From positions 248,001 through 312,000 of the forward strand of contig NZ_CADDWI010000007.1 in the NCBI RefSeq assembly GCF_902809845.1: a stretch of DNA of 64,000 nucleotides. The letters run 5' to 3'. The notes under the pieces are model-generated. The model was not told where the DNA came from, searched no databases, and saw only the letters and a program-made list of their open reading frames with translations. This document shows positions 51,627 through 61,237 of this stretch, in pieces (within the stretch, counting starts at the first letter, position 1; each line of letters opens with the position of its first letter). The position numbers were made by a program, and so were the translations under genes. The stretch is from Chelativorans sp. Marseille-P2723 (lineage in GTDB: Bacteria > Pseudomonadota > Alphaproteobacteria > Rhizobiales > Rhizobiaceae).

Positions 51627-53942
51627 CTAAGCCGCGATGGCCTGCGAACGGATCGGCAGGCGCACGGAAACGACGGTGCCTTTACCTTCCGTGGAACGGA
51701 TGCGCAGCGCCCCGCCATGAAGCTCGGCAAGCGAGCGGGATATGGCAAGCCCGAGACCTGAGCCGTTATGGCTCTTGGAAAACTGGTTTTCCACCTGCTC
51801 GAATGGCCGCCCCAGCTTCTTGAGGGCAGCGCGGGGAATCCCGCATCCGGTATCCTCGATCGTCAGCGTCACATAGCGCGGATAGGCGCGCGCCCTCAGC
51901 AAAACCTTCCCGCCATTCCCAGTGAACTTCACCGCGTTGGACATGAGGTTGATGAGAATCTGCTTTACCGCGCGCGGATCGGCATGAAGCGGAAGGGTGG
52001 GGGGAATATCGGTATCCACTTCAATATTCTTCTTGCCCGCTTGCAACGAAACGACCCGCACCGTTTCACTGATAATGGGGCGCAGGTCTACTTCCTCGGG
52101 ATTGATGGAGAACTGCCCGGCCTCGATCTTGGACATGTCGAGTATGTCGTTGATGACGCCCAGGAGGTAGGTGCCACTCGCATAAATGTCGCCGAGATAT
52201 TCCTCGTAGCGCTCCGAACCGAGTGGGCCAAACAATTTTGACTGCATGAGCTCGGAAAAGCCGATGATCGCGTTCAGCGGCGTACGCAGTTCATGCGACA
52301 TGTTGGCGAGGAACTCGGATTTCGCGCGGTTTGCCGCCTCCGCACGCTCGGTCTCGCGCATATATTTGCGATTGAGCTCCACAAGCTCCTCACTTCGTTC
52401 CTGCTCGGCCCGGCGTGCCAGCGAAAGGTCGTGAATCGTTGCCATGAGCCGGCGTTCGCTTTCGACCAGCTTTTCCTGATGCTTCTTGATCTGCGTAATG
52501 TCGGTACCCACCGAGACGGTGCCGCCGTCGCGAGTCTTCAGCTCCGTTACCTGCAACCAGCGCCCATCGGCAAGCTGCCGTTCGTAGGTCACGCCTGCGC
52601 GCGCGTCTGCCGCGCCTGTCAGGCGTCGCTCGTAGGGCACGGGGGTCATCTGGGATTCGATTGCCTGCCGGCTCACGCCCGGCACGATCTCCTCGCGCGA
52701 AAGCCCTGTGTCCTGCTGGTACTTGCTGTTGCACATCACAAGCCTGCCTGCGGCATCCCAAAGCACAAAGGACTCGGTGATGTTTTCGATGGCGGTGCGC
52801 AGCCGCTGGTCTGCCACCTCCGATTGCTGGACGAGCGTGCGCTGTTCCGTAATGTCCACGGCAATACCGATCAGGTGAATTTCGGGCGCATTGGGATCGA
52901 CCACCTGCGCTCTCGCCCGTGTCCAGATCCAGCGGCCGTCCGCATGACGCATACGGAAGATCTTATCGATGTGATCGATTTCACGTGCGACTATGCGGTT
53001 TGCGACCGAGAACAAGTCAGCATCGTCGGGATGGATCAGGCTTGCGACATCGCCGAAGGACAGCATGACATCAGCGGCTTGATAACCCAGCATCTCGTAC
53101 ATGGAACGTGACCAGTACATCTTTCCGCGTGCCATGTCCCAGTCCCACAGGCCGCATTTGCCGCGCGCCAGGGCAAGGTCGATCCGCTGATGGGCCTGAA
53201 GATAGATCCGGTCCGCCGTCTGCGCGCGCGCTGCCTGACTGAAATAGCCGTAAAGGATGATGATCAGTACGCCTGCCGTGAGAACAAAGAGCGTCACGTT
53301 CAAAGAAGCTGCGCGCCGCCAATCGCTGAAGATACTATCCTGCTTGGCAAGCGCTAGCGCGGCTCCCCCTTCATCGCTCAGAACGGTTGCGGAAGCCAGC
53401 CAGTCGGCGCCCCCAATGCGAACATCGAGTACGCCCGCTCGTTCTCCAAACATGAACAGGGGCTGGCCGCCGGAGATGAAGGCATCGAGCGGCCGCCCTA
53501 GCATCTCCTGACCTTCCGGCGAGGTGGCAAGCACCACGAAACGCGCATCGGTGACGGCGAGCATGTAATCACCACGTCCGGCGCGCAATGCTGCCTGATC
53601 GATGAGTTGCTGAAGCCGCTGTGTATCCGGGATGCTGCCCTCGTCGGCGAGCTCTATAGACTGGGCGAGATTGTTCGCCGTCAGACCCAGCAGCGTTCTG
53701 GCATCGCGCTCAATGTCCTCATGCCAGCTCATGAGAGTGAGAAAGCGCGTCGCGGCAATCACAAGCAGGAAGAGGATGATAAGGACGGGAATAGCCCGCC
53801 GCAGATAAGGCTCCAGCGCCAGGAGGCGCTCATAGGCGGGCGCAGCGATTACCTTGGCATTGCCGGCAAGGACGGCTTCGCGCTCGCTTCTCCGCTTTGA
53901 AAGCGCGCTTCCAGGCAATGTCCACGCGTTCCCCCGTGTCAT
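51627..53942 (-). CDS. pleC: PAS-containing hybrid-free histidine kinase, PleC-like
   Basis: The 771-residue kinase has two membrane helices (about 45-66 and 212-235) enclosing a periplasmic sensor. Two PAS domains follow (about 255-375 with CGLWDWDMARGKMYWSRSMYEMLGY, and about 385-495), then a coiled coil. His550 lies in FLANMSHELRTPLNAIIGFSELM, and the ATPase domain has LINLMSNAVKFTGNGG, DTGCGIP and GSGLGLAISRSLAELHGG. In Hyphomicrobiales the kinase next to glnE and pepN is PleC, which acts with DivJ on the cell-fate regulator DivK and thus on CtrA. The assignment rests on domain order and neighbourhood. Confidence 0.8.
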   Translation of the reverse strand: MTRGNAWTLPGSALSKRRSEREAVLAGNAKVIAAPAYERLLALEPYLRRAIPVLIILFLLVIAATRFLTLMSWHEDIERDARTLLGLTANNLAQSIELADEGSIPDTQRLQQLIDQAALRAGRGDYMLAVTDARFVVLATSPEGQEMLGRPLDAFISGGQPLFMFGERAGVLDVRIGGADWLASATVLSDEGGAALALAKQDSIFSDWRRAASLNVTLFVLTAGVLIIILYGYFSQAARAQTADRIYLQAHQRIDLALARGKCGLWDWDMARGKMYWSRSMYEMLGYQAADVMLSFGDVASLIHPDDADLFSVANRIVAREIDHIDKIFRMRHADGRWIWTRARAQVVDPNAPEIHLIGIAVDITEQRTLVQQSEVADQRLRTAIENITESFVLWDAAGRLVMCNSKYQQDTGLSREEIVPGVSRQAIESQMTPVPYERRLTGAADARAGVTYERQLADGRWLQVTELKTRDGGTVSVGTDITQIKKHQEKLVESERRLMATIHDLSLARRAEQERSEELVELNRKYMRETERAEAANRAKSEFLANMSHELRTPLNAIIGFSELMQSKLFGPLGSERYEEYLGDIYASGTYLLGVINDILDMSKIEAGQFSINPEEVDLRPIISETVRVVSLQAGKKNIEVDTDIPPTLPLHADPRAVKQILINLMSNAVKFTGNGGKVLLRARAYPRYVTLTIEDTGCGIPRAALKKLGRPFEQVENQFSKSHNGSGLGLAISRSLAELHGGALRIRSTEGKGTVVSVRLPIRSQAIAA

Positions 53943-54002
53943 ATGATGGGGCCCCTCAAAATAGTTTTGTTGCCGCTAGTCGATTCGCGAACGCGTACCT
54001 GC

Positions 54003-54032
54003 GAATCGCCACTAAGGAATCAAAGGCGATTC
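54003..54032. repeat. inverted repeat between pepN and the pleC-like gene
   Basis: GAATCGCC (54003-54010) and GGCGATTC (54025-54032) form an 8-bp perfect inverted repeat with a 14-nt spacer, 61 bp upstream of the pleC-like start and 45 bp after the pepN stop. There is no T-run in either direction, so an operator or weak hairpin is more likely than a terminator. Confidence 0.35.
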
Positions 54033-54076
54033 CCCTTGTCCAGAGGGCAGCGAAAAAATGGCAATCAGCGGCGCTT

Positions 54077-56722
54077 CTAGGCCAGCGTACGCTCGATGAT
54101 ATCGTTGAGGTCGCGCGAGAGTCCCCGCTTGCGCGCTATCATCGAAAGAGCTTCGCGCGCATGCTCCTGGCGTCCTTTCTCCAGCGACCGCCAGGACCGG
54201 AAGGCGATGGCCAACCGTGCAGCCACTTGCGGATTGTGCTCTTCGACGTTTAGGACGGTTTGCGCGGTAAAACGGTAACCTTCCCCATCGGCCCTATGGA
54301 AGCCTGTCTGATTGCTTGAGGCGAATGCCCCGATGAGCGAACGGACGCGGTTGGGGTTGGTGATCGAGAATGCCGGATGCTCCATCAGCTCGCGCACAAG
54401 GTCCACTGTCTTTTCGCCGGGAATGGTCGACTGAATGAGGAACCACTTGTCGAGCACCAACGGGTTGTCGCGATAACGTTTCTCGAAGTGCTTGAGCGCC
54501 TTTTGGGCTGCGGCGCTGTCTGGAAACTGGTGGGCGAGCACGGAAAGGGCGGCGGCGCGGTCCGTCATGTTCTTCGCGCTCTCGAATTGGGAAAGGGCAA
54601 GCGACGGCTCGCTGGATTCAGCGGCAAGATATTCAAGCAAGACATTGCGCAGCGCGCGCTTGCCCGCGCTTTCCGCATCTGCGCTGAACGGCAAATGGTC
54701 CGCAAGATCTGAATATTCGCACATGAATGTCTTGCTGGCGGCATTGGCGATCGCCAGACGCAGAGACTTGCGTGCTGCGGCAATGGCGTCGGGGTCGACA
54801 TTGCTGCCCATCTCGCGGGCGATGTCGGCCTCCGCAGGCAATGTCAGCGCCAGCGCGCGATAAGCGGCCTCAAGCGAAGTATCTGATGCGATTGCGGCAG
54901 GATAGTCGAGAATGGCCGCGCTGAACTCGGGTTCACTGCCGGCGCGTATGGATGCCGCGGCGCGGATGAGCTCATCGGTAAACAGCCAGTTGAGCGACTG
55001 CCAACGGGAAAACAGGTCCTGGTCATGCCTTGCAAGGAACATGTGATCCTCTTGCCGCATCGTAAGCGACAGGTTGATAGGCGCCGAGAAACCACGGTTG
55101 ATCGAGAGTACCGGCCGGGCGCCAACGCCACGGAAACGAACCAGATGACGCTTCGCGCGCAGATGGATGACACCACCTTCGACATCCGCGCCTTCCGCGA
55201 ACTCATATTCGATATCCTGGCCGTCTGGACCCAAAAGGCCGAATGCCAGTGGAATGTGCATGGGGCGCTTGTGTGTCTCAGATGGCGTTGATGGAATGAA
55301 CTGCTCCATCTCCAGGGAATATTCGCTGGTATCGGCGTCGTAATGGGGATGAACGGTTACGGCTGGCGTTCCCGCCTGATGGTACCACAATGCGAATTGC
55401 GAAAGGTCGTGGTTCGAGACCTCCTCAAAACACGCCAGGAAGTCTTCGATTGTGACGGCTTGCCCGTCATGCCGATCGAAATAGAGGTCCATAGCGGCGC
55501 GAAAGGGTTCGGCGCCAAGGATGGTGCGGATCATGCGGACCACTTCCGCGCCTTTTTCATAGACGGTCGGCGTGTAGAAATTGTTGATCTCGCGGTACCG
55601 GCGCGGCCGAACTGGATGGGCGAGCGGACCCTGATCCTCGGGAAATTGAAGGGCTTTCAGGGTTTTCACCTCTGCGATGCGCTTTACGGGGCGTGAACGC
55701 TGATCAGCGGAGAATTCATGATCTCGATAAACGGTCAACCCCTCCTTCAGGCAAAGCTGGAACCAATCGCGGCAAGTGATTCGATTGCCTGTCCAATTGT
55801 GAAAATATTCATGTGCAATGATGGCTTCGATATTGGCGTAGTCATGGTCCGTCGCCGTGTCCGGTTCCGCCAGAACATATTTGTCATTGAAGATATTCAG
55901 GCCCTTGTTCTCCATCGCGCCCATGTTGAAGTCCGATACGGCGACAATGTTGAAAACGTTCAGATCGTATTCCCTTCCGAAATGCTCCTCGTCCCACCGC
56001 ATGGAACGCTTCAGCGCGTCCATGGCATAGGTTGCGCGCGCCTCCTTGCCATGCTCCACATAGATGCCGAGGCTCACCTTGCGCCCCGAGGCGGTCGTGA
56101 AGCTGTCATGCAGCGCGCCAAGGTCACCCGCGACCAGGGCGAAGAGGTAGGACGGCTTAGGGAAGGGATCGTGCCACACCGCATAATGCCATCCATCCTC
56201 AAGCCGCCCGCTTTCGACGGGATTGCCATTGGAAAGAAGCAGCGGTGCCTCGCTCCTTCGAGCCTCTATCCGCACGCGATAGACGGAAAGTATGTCCGGG
56301 CGGTCAAGGAAATAGGTGATGCGGCGGAAGCCCTCCGCTTCGCACTGGGTGCAGAAAACACCGTTGGAAAGATAAAGGCCCATTAGCGCCTTGTTGGCGG
56401 CTGGGTTGAGGCGCGTGCCAATGGTCAGGCAGAAGCGTTCGGCGGACGGCAGCTTACTGATCGTCAGGCTATCATGTGCCGCTTCGTAGGAAGAGCCATC
56501 GGCGCGCTCGCCATCGATGAGCAAGTAATCCAGCGAAAGCCCATCTCCATCCAGCACGAGAGGCCTGGCGCCCTCCACACCGGACCGGCGCTCCACGGTG
56601 AGCGTTGCCGTCACCTCGGTTTCATGCGCATCCAGCCTGAACGCAAGATCCACCTGCGGAATGAGATATTCGCTCGGACGGTAATCTTCCAAGCGGAATA
56701 TCTGGCCGGTATCGGTGCGCAT
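54077..56722 (-). CDS. pepN: aminopeptidase N (M1 zinc metallopeptidase)
   Basis: The 881-residue protein is close in length to E. coli PepN and cleaves N-terminal residues from peptides in the cytoplasm. It has the exopeptidase motif GAMEN (268-272) and the zinc site HEYFH (304-308), with Glu327 in KEGLTVYRDHEFSADQ. The C-terminal half has the DUF3458-type all-helical arrangement of bacterial PepN. ATG 56722 (MRTDTGQIFRLEDYRPSEY) matches the family N terminus; an ATG at 56764 would add 14 unlikely residues. It is divergent from the CoxL-like gene. Confidence 0.95.
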   Translation of the reverse strand: MRTDTGQIFRLEDYRPSEYLIPQVDLAFRLDAHETEVTATLTVERRSGVEGARPLVLDGDGLSLDYLLIDGERADGSSYEAAHDSLTISKLPSAERFCLTIGTRLNPAANKALMGLYLSNGVFCTQCEAEGFRRITYFLDRPDILSVYRVRIEARRSEAPLLLSNGNPVESGRLEDGWHYAVWHDPFPKPSYLFALVAGDLGALHDSFTTASGRKVSLGIYVEHGKEARATYAMDALKRSMRWDEEHFGREYDLNVFNIVAVSDFNMGAMENKGLNIFNDKYVLAEPDTATDHDYANIEAIIAHEYFHNWTGNRITCRDWFQLCLKEGLTVYRDHEFSADQRSRPVKRIAEVKTLKALQFPEDQGPLAHPVRPRRYREINNFYTPTVYEKGAEVVRMIRTILGAEPFRAAMDLYFDRHDGQAVTIEDFLACFEEVSNHDLSQFALWYHQAGTPAVTVHPHYDADTSEYSLEMEQFIPSTPSETHKRPMHIPLAFGLLGPDGQDIEYEFAEGADVEGGVIHLRAKRHLVRFRGVGARPVLSINRGFSAPINLSLTMRQEDHMFLARHDQDLFSRWQSLNWLFTDELIRAAASIRAGSEPEFSAAILDYPAAIASDTSLEAAYRALALTLPAEADIAREMGSNVDPDAIAAARKSLRLAIANAASKTFMCEYSDLADHLPFSADAESAGKRALRNVLLEYLAAESSEPSLALSQFESAKNMTDRAAALSVLAHQFPDSAAAQKALKHFEKRYRDNPLVLDKWFLIQSTIPGEKTVDLVRELMEHPAFSITNPNRVRSLIGAFASSNQTGFHRADGEGYRFTAQTVLNVEEHNPQVAARLAIAFRSWRSLEKGRQEHAREALSMIARKRGLSRDLNDIIERTLA

Positions 56723-56845
56723 CGTGTTCTCCCGGTGGATCGAGCAGGCCGTGTGGCCCAACAATTTTCAGCTTGGCTCTTTACACGAAGCAGACCGTCG
56801 ACAACACTACTGCTTCTTTCGGCCCGCTCTCTCAAGGACATTGTT

Positions 56846-59152
56846 ATGGCTGTCTTCACACCGAAATTCGGTATGGGCGCATCCGTGTTGCGCAGGGAGG
56901 ACGAAAGCTTCATCCGCGGGCAGGGCCGGTACACGGATGACATCGCGCCGGACGGCCTCTTGCATGGTCATGTGGTGCGCTCGCCGATGGCAAATGCGCG
57001 CTTCACCATCGCCTCGGTGGAGGAGGCAAGGGCGGCGCCAGGCGTGCACCTCGTTCTTACCGGCACGGATTTGGCTCATCTTGGCGATTTGAAATCCACA
57101 GCCATGCGAAAGCAGCCGGACGGCAGCCGCGCTCCAACGCGTGACATCCCCATTCTCTGCCGTGAGCATGTACGCTATGTGGGCGACGCCGTGGCCTTTA
57201 TCGTTGCCGATACACGCGCCCAGGCGCAGGATGCGGCCGACCTCATCGAAATTGACTATGAGGACGAAGAGCCCGTAACCGATGCTGCGACGGCTCTATC
57301 GGAAGATGCGCCGCTGGTGTGGCCGGAGCTTGGCTCGAACCGCGCATTCCTTTTTCGCATTGGGGAGGAGGAGGCGACAAACGAGGCCTTCCGGAACGCG
57401 CAGCGCGTTGTTCGCATTTCCTTTCGCAACAACCGACTCGTCTGCAACTATATGGAGCCTCGCTCGGCGATCGGGGAGTGGCGCGGCGACGAGGAACGAT
57501 TCGTACTGACCGCCGGCAGCCAGGGCGTCCACTCCATGCGCCGCATCCTGTGCAGCCAGGTGTTCAACATTCCGCAAGAGAAGTTGCGCGTAGTGACGCC
57601 GGATGTGGGAGGCGGTTTTGGCACCAAGGCGTTTGTCTACCGCGAATACGCACTGGTTCTGGAGGCAGCGAAGCGTCTCGGGCGACCGGTCAAATGGACC
57701 AGCGAGCGCAGCGAACACTTCCTGACCGATGCACATGGCCGCGACAATTTGGCGACGGCAGAAATGGCCCTCGACGCGGATGGACGCTTTCTGGGCCTGC
57801 GTATCGATCTTGTGGCGAATATGGGCGCCTATATCTCCCAATATGCTCCCAGTATTCCTTATCTCGGCGCTTCGATGTCGACCGGCGTCTACGATATACC
57901 AGCCCTCGATGTCACCGTTCTGGGGATCTACACGAACACCTGCCCGGTAGATGCATATCGCGGAGCAGGAAGGCCGGAGGCGGCGTTCCTCATTGAAAAA
58001 CTCGTCGACGAATGCGCGCGCCAGACCGGATATGCCCCTGACGAGATCCGCCGACGCAATTTCATCAGGCCGGAGCAGTTCCCTTATCGGACACCAGCCG
58101 GCAGGGTCTACGATGTGGGTGAATTCGAGGCCCATATGGATCTTGCCATGGAGCGGGCGAGCTGGAACGATTTTGAGGCCAGGTTGCAGGAAGCTCGGGA
58201 GCGCGGACGGATCCGGGGCATCGGAATGGCAACCTATGTCGAGGCCTGCGCTTTCGCCGGTTCGGAACCGGCGCATCTGACACTGAACGAGGACGGTACA
58301 GTAACGCTGGCCATCGGCACCCAGACCAATGGCCAGGGACACGCAACCGCCTATTCACAACTGGTCGCGCAGAAGCTCAACATCGGCATTGGCCGCATCC
58401 GCGTTCATCAGGGCGATACGGACGTGCTGGATAAGGGCGGCGGTACGGGGGGCTCCCGCTCCATCCCGCTCGGTGGCGTGTCTGCGGTGCACGCCGGAGA
58501 GGATCTTGCCAAAAAAATCCGCGGGATCGCCGCAGAGGAACTTGAGGCATCCGCTGCAGACATTGAGCTTCAAGATGGCGTTGCGCGCATTGTCGGGACG
58601 GACCGCTTCATGGATTTCGCCGCAATCGCGAAGGCGGCGAAAAGCCCCGGGGACCTGAAGGGCTTTGGCGAGTTTGTACAGGAGGAAGCCACATATCCGA
58701 ACGGGACGCACATCTGCGAAGTGGAAATCGACCCCTCCACGGGCGCTACCCAAATCGTCGGATATACGGTCGTGGATGATTTCGGAGCAACCGTGAACCC
58801 GGTTCTTCTTGCAGGCCAGGTTCATGGCGGCATTGTCCAGGGGGTGGGACAGGCGCTTACGGAGAACACCATTTACAGCGAGGATGGGCAGCTCTTGACC
58901 GGAAGCTTCATGGATTATGGAATGCCGCGCGCCGACCTGATGCCCTTCATCCATTTCGAAACGCGCAATGTGCCTTCGACGACCAACGCGCTTGGCATAA
59001 AGGGTGCCGGGGAGGCTGGTACGATCGGCGCAACGCCAGCGGTTATGAATGCGGTGACAGATGCGCTGTACCGTGCCTATGGCATTTCGCATATCGAGAT
59101 GCCGGCCACTCCTGCCCGCATCTGGCAAGCCATCATGGAAGGCAAGGCATAA
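56846..59152 (+). CDS. molybdopterin-binding hydroxylase large subunit, CoxL form II-like
   Basis: This 768-residue protein belongs to the xanthine dehydrogenase/CO dehydrogenase large-subunit family that binds the molybdenum cofactor. N-terminal FIRGQGRYTDDI, the glycine-rich VGGGFGTKAF (254-263) and the C-terminal NALGIKGAGEAGTIGATPAV with the catalytic-type glutamate are present. The active-site loop reads AYRGAGR (370-376), the form II signature, not the AYxCSFR of true CO dehydrogenase, so the substrate is probably an aldehyde or N-heterocycle. Partner FAD (CoxM) and 2Fe-2S (CoxS) subunits are not adjacent. AAGGA before ATG 56846 sets the start. Confidence 0.88.
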   Translation: MAVFTPKFGMGASVLRREDESFIRGQGRYTDDIAPDGLLHGHVVRSPMANARFTIASVEEARAAPGVHLVLTGTDLAHLGDLKSTAMRKQPDGSRAPTRDIPILCREHVRYVGDAVAFIVADTRAQAQDAADLIEIDYEDEEPVTDAATALSEDAPLVWPELGSNRAFLFRIGEEEATNEAFRNAQRVVRISFRNNRLVCNYMEPRSAIGEWRGDEERFVLTAGSQGVHSMRRILCSQVFNIPQEKLRVVTPDVGGGFGTKAFVYREYALVLEAAKRLGRPVKWTSERSEHFLTDAHGRDNLATAEMALDADGRFLGLRIDLVANMGAYISQYAPSIPYLGASMSTGVYDIPALDVTVLGIYTNTCPVDAYRGAGRPEAAFLIEKLVDECARQTGYAPDEIRRRNFIRPEQFPYRTPAGRVYDVGEFEAHMDLAMERASWNDFEARLQEARERGRIRGIGMATYVEACAFAGSEPAHLTLNEDGTVTLAIGTQTNGQGHATAYSQLVAQKLNIGIGRIRVHQGDTDVLDKGGGTGGSRSIPLGGVSAVHAGEDLAKKIRGIAAEELEASAADIELQDGVARIVGTDRFMDFAAIAKAAKSPGDLKGFGEFVQEEATYPNGTHICEVEIDPSTGATQIVGYTVVDDFGATVNPVLLAGQVHGGIVQGVGQALTENTIYSEDGQLLTGSFMDYGMPRADLMPFIHFETRNVPSTTNALGIKGAGEAGTIGATPAVMNAVTDALYRAYGISHIEMPATPARIWQAIMEGKA

Positions 59153-59228
59153 GTGACCCGCTCCTTTTATACGCAAGAACCAGGCGTCCGAACGGCCTTG
59201 TGCGAATGGCGGGCGGAAGTAGGTCCCC

Positions 59229-60185
59229 ATGACGGTCGCTGAACGGGATTTCGCTGCCGAGCGCCGACCGCTGATGGGGATTGCGCTCAAGATCCTCTCC
59301 GTTGCCGTGTTCGTGGCGATGTCGTCTTTCATCAAGGCGGCAGGCACGGTGCCGGCGGGGCAGATCGTCTTCTTCCGTTCCTTTTTCGCCATCTTCCCCC
59401 TTATGGTCATGATCGCCTGGCGAAACGAGCTTGCGACTGCGTTTCATACACAGCACCCCTGGAGCCACGTTCTTCGCGGGCTTGTCGGTGTCGTCTCCAT
59501 GGGACTTGGCTTTTTCGGCCTGACGCGCCTGCCGCTGCCGGATGCCATCACGCTGAATTACGCGCAGCCGCTGCTCGTCGTGGTCTTCTCGGCGATCTTC
59601 ATCGGCGAGGTCGTCCGCATCTATCGCTGGAGCGCGGTCATTGTCGGCTTTGTAGGTGTGGTCATCATCGCCTGGCCAAAGCTGACACTTCTGACGGGCG
59701 AGGCAGGAATGGGGGAGGGAGAGGCGCTGGGGGTGATCGCCGTTCTTCTGGCCGCCGCTGCCTCGGCCGTCGTGATGCTGCTCGTGCGGCGCCTGGTGAT
59801 GACGGAGAAAACCTCCACCATCGTGCTGTGGTTTTCCGTGACGGCGACCATCGTCTCGTTCTTCACGCTGCCGTTTGGTTGGGTGCCGCTGACGAACTGG
59901 CAGATCGCGGCGCTTGCCGCCGCCGGTATCTGCGGTGGAATCGGTCAGGTACTCATGACCCAGTGCTATCGCTATGCGGAGCTGTCGACCATCGCGCCCT
60001 TCGAGTACACCTCCATGATTCTTGCCATTCTGGTGGGCTACTTCGCTTTCAACGATGTGCCGACGATCTATACGCTCGTCGGCGGGCTGATCGTCGTCGG
60101 CGCCGGCCTTTTCATCATATGGCGGGAGCACCAGCTTGGCCTTAAGCGCGTGAAGGCCCGCCGTTTCGTTCCGCCTGCATCATGA
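59229..60185 (+). CDS. DMT superfamily transporter (EamA)
   Basis: The 318-residue protein has ten predicted membrane segments in two EamA repeats (about 15-145 and 160-300), with the typical RSFFAIFPLMVMIAWR, LPLPDAITLNYAQPLLVVVFSAIFIGE and FEYTSMILAILVGYFAFNDVPTIYTLVGGLIVVGAGLFI stretches. It is a drug/metabolite exporter of unknown substrate in the inner membrane. It starts 76 bp after the CoxL-like gene on the same strand and may be cotranscribed with it. Confidence 0.88.
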   Translation: MTVAERDFAAERRPLMGIALKILSVAVFVAMSSFIKAAGTVPAGQIVFFRSFFAIFPLMVMIAWRNELATAFHTQHPWSHVLRGLVGVVSMGLGFFGLTRLPLPDAITLNYAQPLLVVVFSAIFIGEVVRIYRWSAVIVGFVGVVIIAWPKLTLLTGEAGMGEGEALGVIAVLLAAAASAVVMLLVRRLVMTEKTSTIVLWFSVTATIVSFFTLPFGWVPLTNWQIAALAAAGICGGIGQVLMTQCYRYAELSTIAPFEYTSMILAILVGYFAFNDVPTIYTLVGGLIVVGAGLFIIWREHQLGLKRVKARRFVPPAS

Positions 60186-60224
60186 ACAGAAGAGCTTACC
60201 GGGCTCGCTTGGCTTGCCGCTGTT

Positions 60225-61064
60225 TCAGCCTTCCAACTCCGCAAGTTTCATCTTGACGGCAAGGAGATCGCGCCACGCCAGCTTCTTGTGCGCCGGGTTG
60301 CGCAGCAGATAGGCGGGATGTAGCGTCGGCATGGTGGGTATTTCAAGCCCGCCTGGAGTCGTGTGAACGGACCATGTGCCGCGCATGCGCATGATGCCCG
60401 TCTTGGTTTGCAGGAGCAGCTTGGTGGACGGGTTACCCAGCGTCACCAAAACCTTCGGGCGCACCAGTTCGATGTGGCGTTCGATGAAGGGACGGCAAAT
60501 CTCACTTTCAAGTGGTGACGGCTCGCGGTTGCCGGGCGGCCGCCACGGGATGATGTTTGAGATGTAGGCCGATGTGCGATCCCGGCCGATTGCCGCGAGC
60601 ATCCGGTCGAGCAGCCTGCCGGAACGACCCACGAAGGGCAGGCCTTGCAGATCCTCGTCCCGTCCCGGCGCTTCGCCCACCAGCATCAGGTCGGCTTGCG
60701 GATTGCCATCGGCGAAGACGAGGTTCCTGGCAGTAAATTTCAGATTGCAGCCGTCGAAATCTGTCAGGATCGTCCGCAACTCCTCCAGGCTTTGCGCCTG
60801 CCGCGCCAGATCACGAGCGCGCGCGGCCTGCGCTTCATCGGGAATGGCCGCAGCTGCAAGCCTAACCGAGTTCTCCGCTTGGGGCTGCTGGGCAGTGGAT
60901 GTGGTGGAGGAAAGGGCTGAACTGACCGCTAGGCCCGTCGCGGCCTTCTGGGGAGAGAGCCTGTCATTCGGTTCCTCTGCCAGCGCCTCATCAACCCCGG
61001 CGTCGGCGTAGAATGCGAGGAGCTCATGAAGATATGCCGGGTTGTTTAGCGCTTTTGATGTCAT
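60225..61064 (-). CDS. uracil-DNA glycosylase superfamily protein, family 4-like
   Basis: The 279-residue protein has a variable N-terminal extension (about 90 residues), then a family 4/SPO1-polymerase-like glycosylase domain. Motif 1 is GEAPGRDEDLQGLPFVGRSG (130-149), followed by the SNIIPWRPPGNREPSPLESEICRPF block and motif 2, HPAYLLRNPAHK (His249). It should excise uracil from DNA. Of the four cysteines that hold the 4Fe-4S cluster in classical family 4 enzymes, only Cys106 and Cys190 align; the first is missing and the third position is Trp174. It may therefore lack the cluster. Confidence 0.85.
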   Translation of the reverse strand: MTSKALNNPAYLHELLAFYADAGVDEALAEEPNDRLSPQKAATGLAVSSALSSTTSTAQQPQAENSVRLAAAAIPDEAQAARARDLARQAQSLEELRTILTDFDGCNLKFTARNLVFADGNPQADLMLVGEAPGRDEDLQGLPFVGRSGRLLDRMLAAIGRDRTSAYISNIIPWRPPGNREPSPLESEICRPFIERHIELVRPKVLVTLGNPSTKLLLQTKTGIMRMRGTWSVHTTPGGLEIPTMPTLHPAYLLRNPAHKKLAWRDLLAVKMKLAELEG

Positions 61065-61180
61065 GGCTCCAATTTCGGCTCTTGGAGCGGCCGATGCAAG
61101 GCCGATGAGCGACTTGGAAGGCGGTAAGTGTATTTTGTAGTTATGCTTGGATAAAGTTGCAGTTATTTAATATAAACAAA

Positions 61181-61221
61181 ATGTTAAGAGCGATTATTAT
61201 AAACATTCGATAGATGTTAAG
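61181..61221 (+). repeat. direct repeat upstream of the outer-membrane protein gene
   Basis: ATGTTAAG occurs at 61181-61188 and again at 61214-61221, exactly 33 bp apart (about three helical turns) in an A+T-rich promoter region. Two regulator molecules could bind on the same DNA face. The second copy ends 16 bp before the ATG. Confidence 0.35.
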
Positions 61222-61237
61222 CACAAAGGGATAGATC

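Noticed and set aside
57296-58342. Long minus-strand ORF (348 codons) opposite the CoxL-like gene
   Set aside because: It lies wholly inside a gene with clear family motifs; the translation is Arg/His/Pro-rich with no domain. Other long antisense ORFs (5689-6735, 14937-16211, 26114-27172, 58355-59410) were rejected for the same reason.
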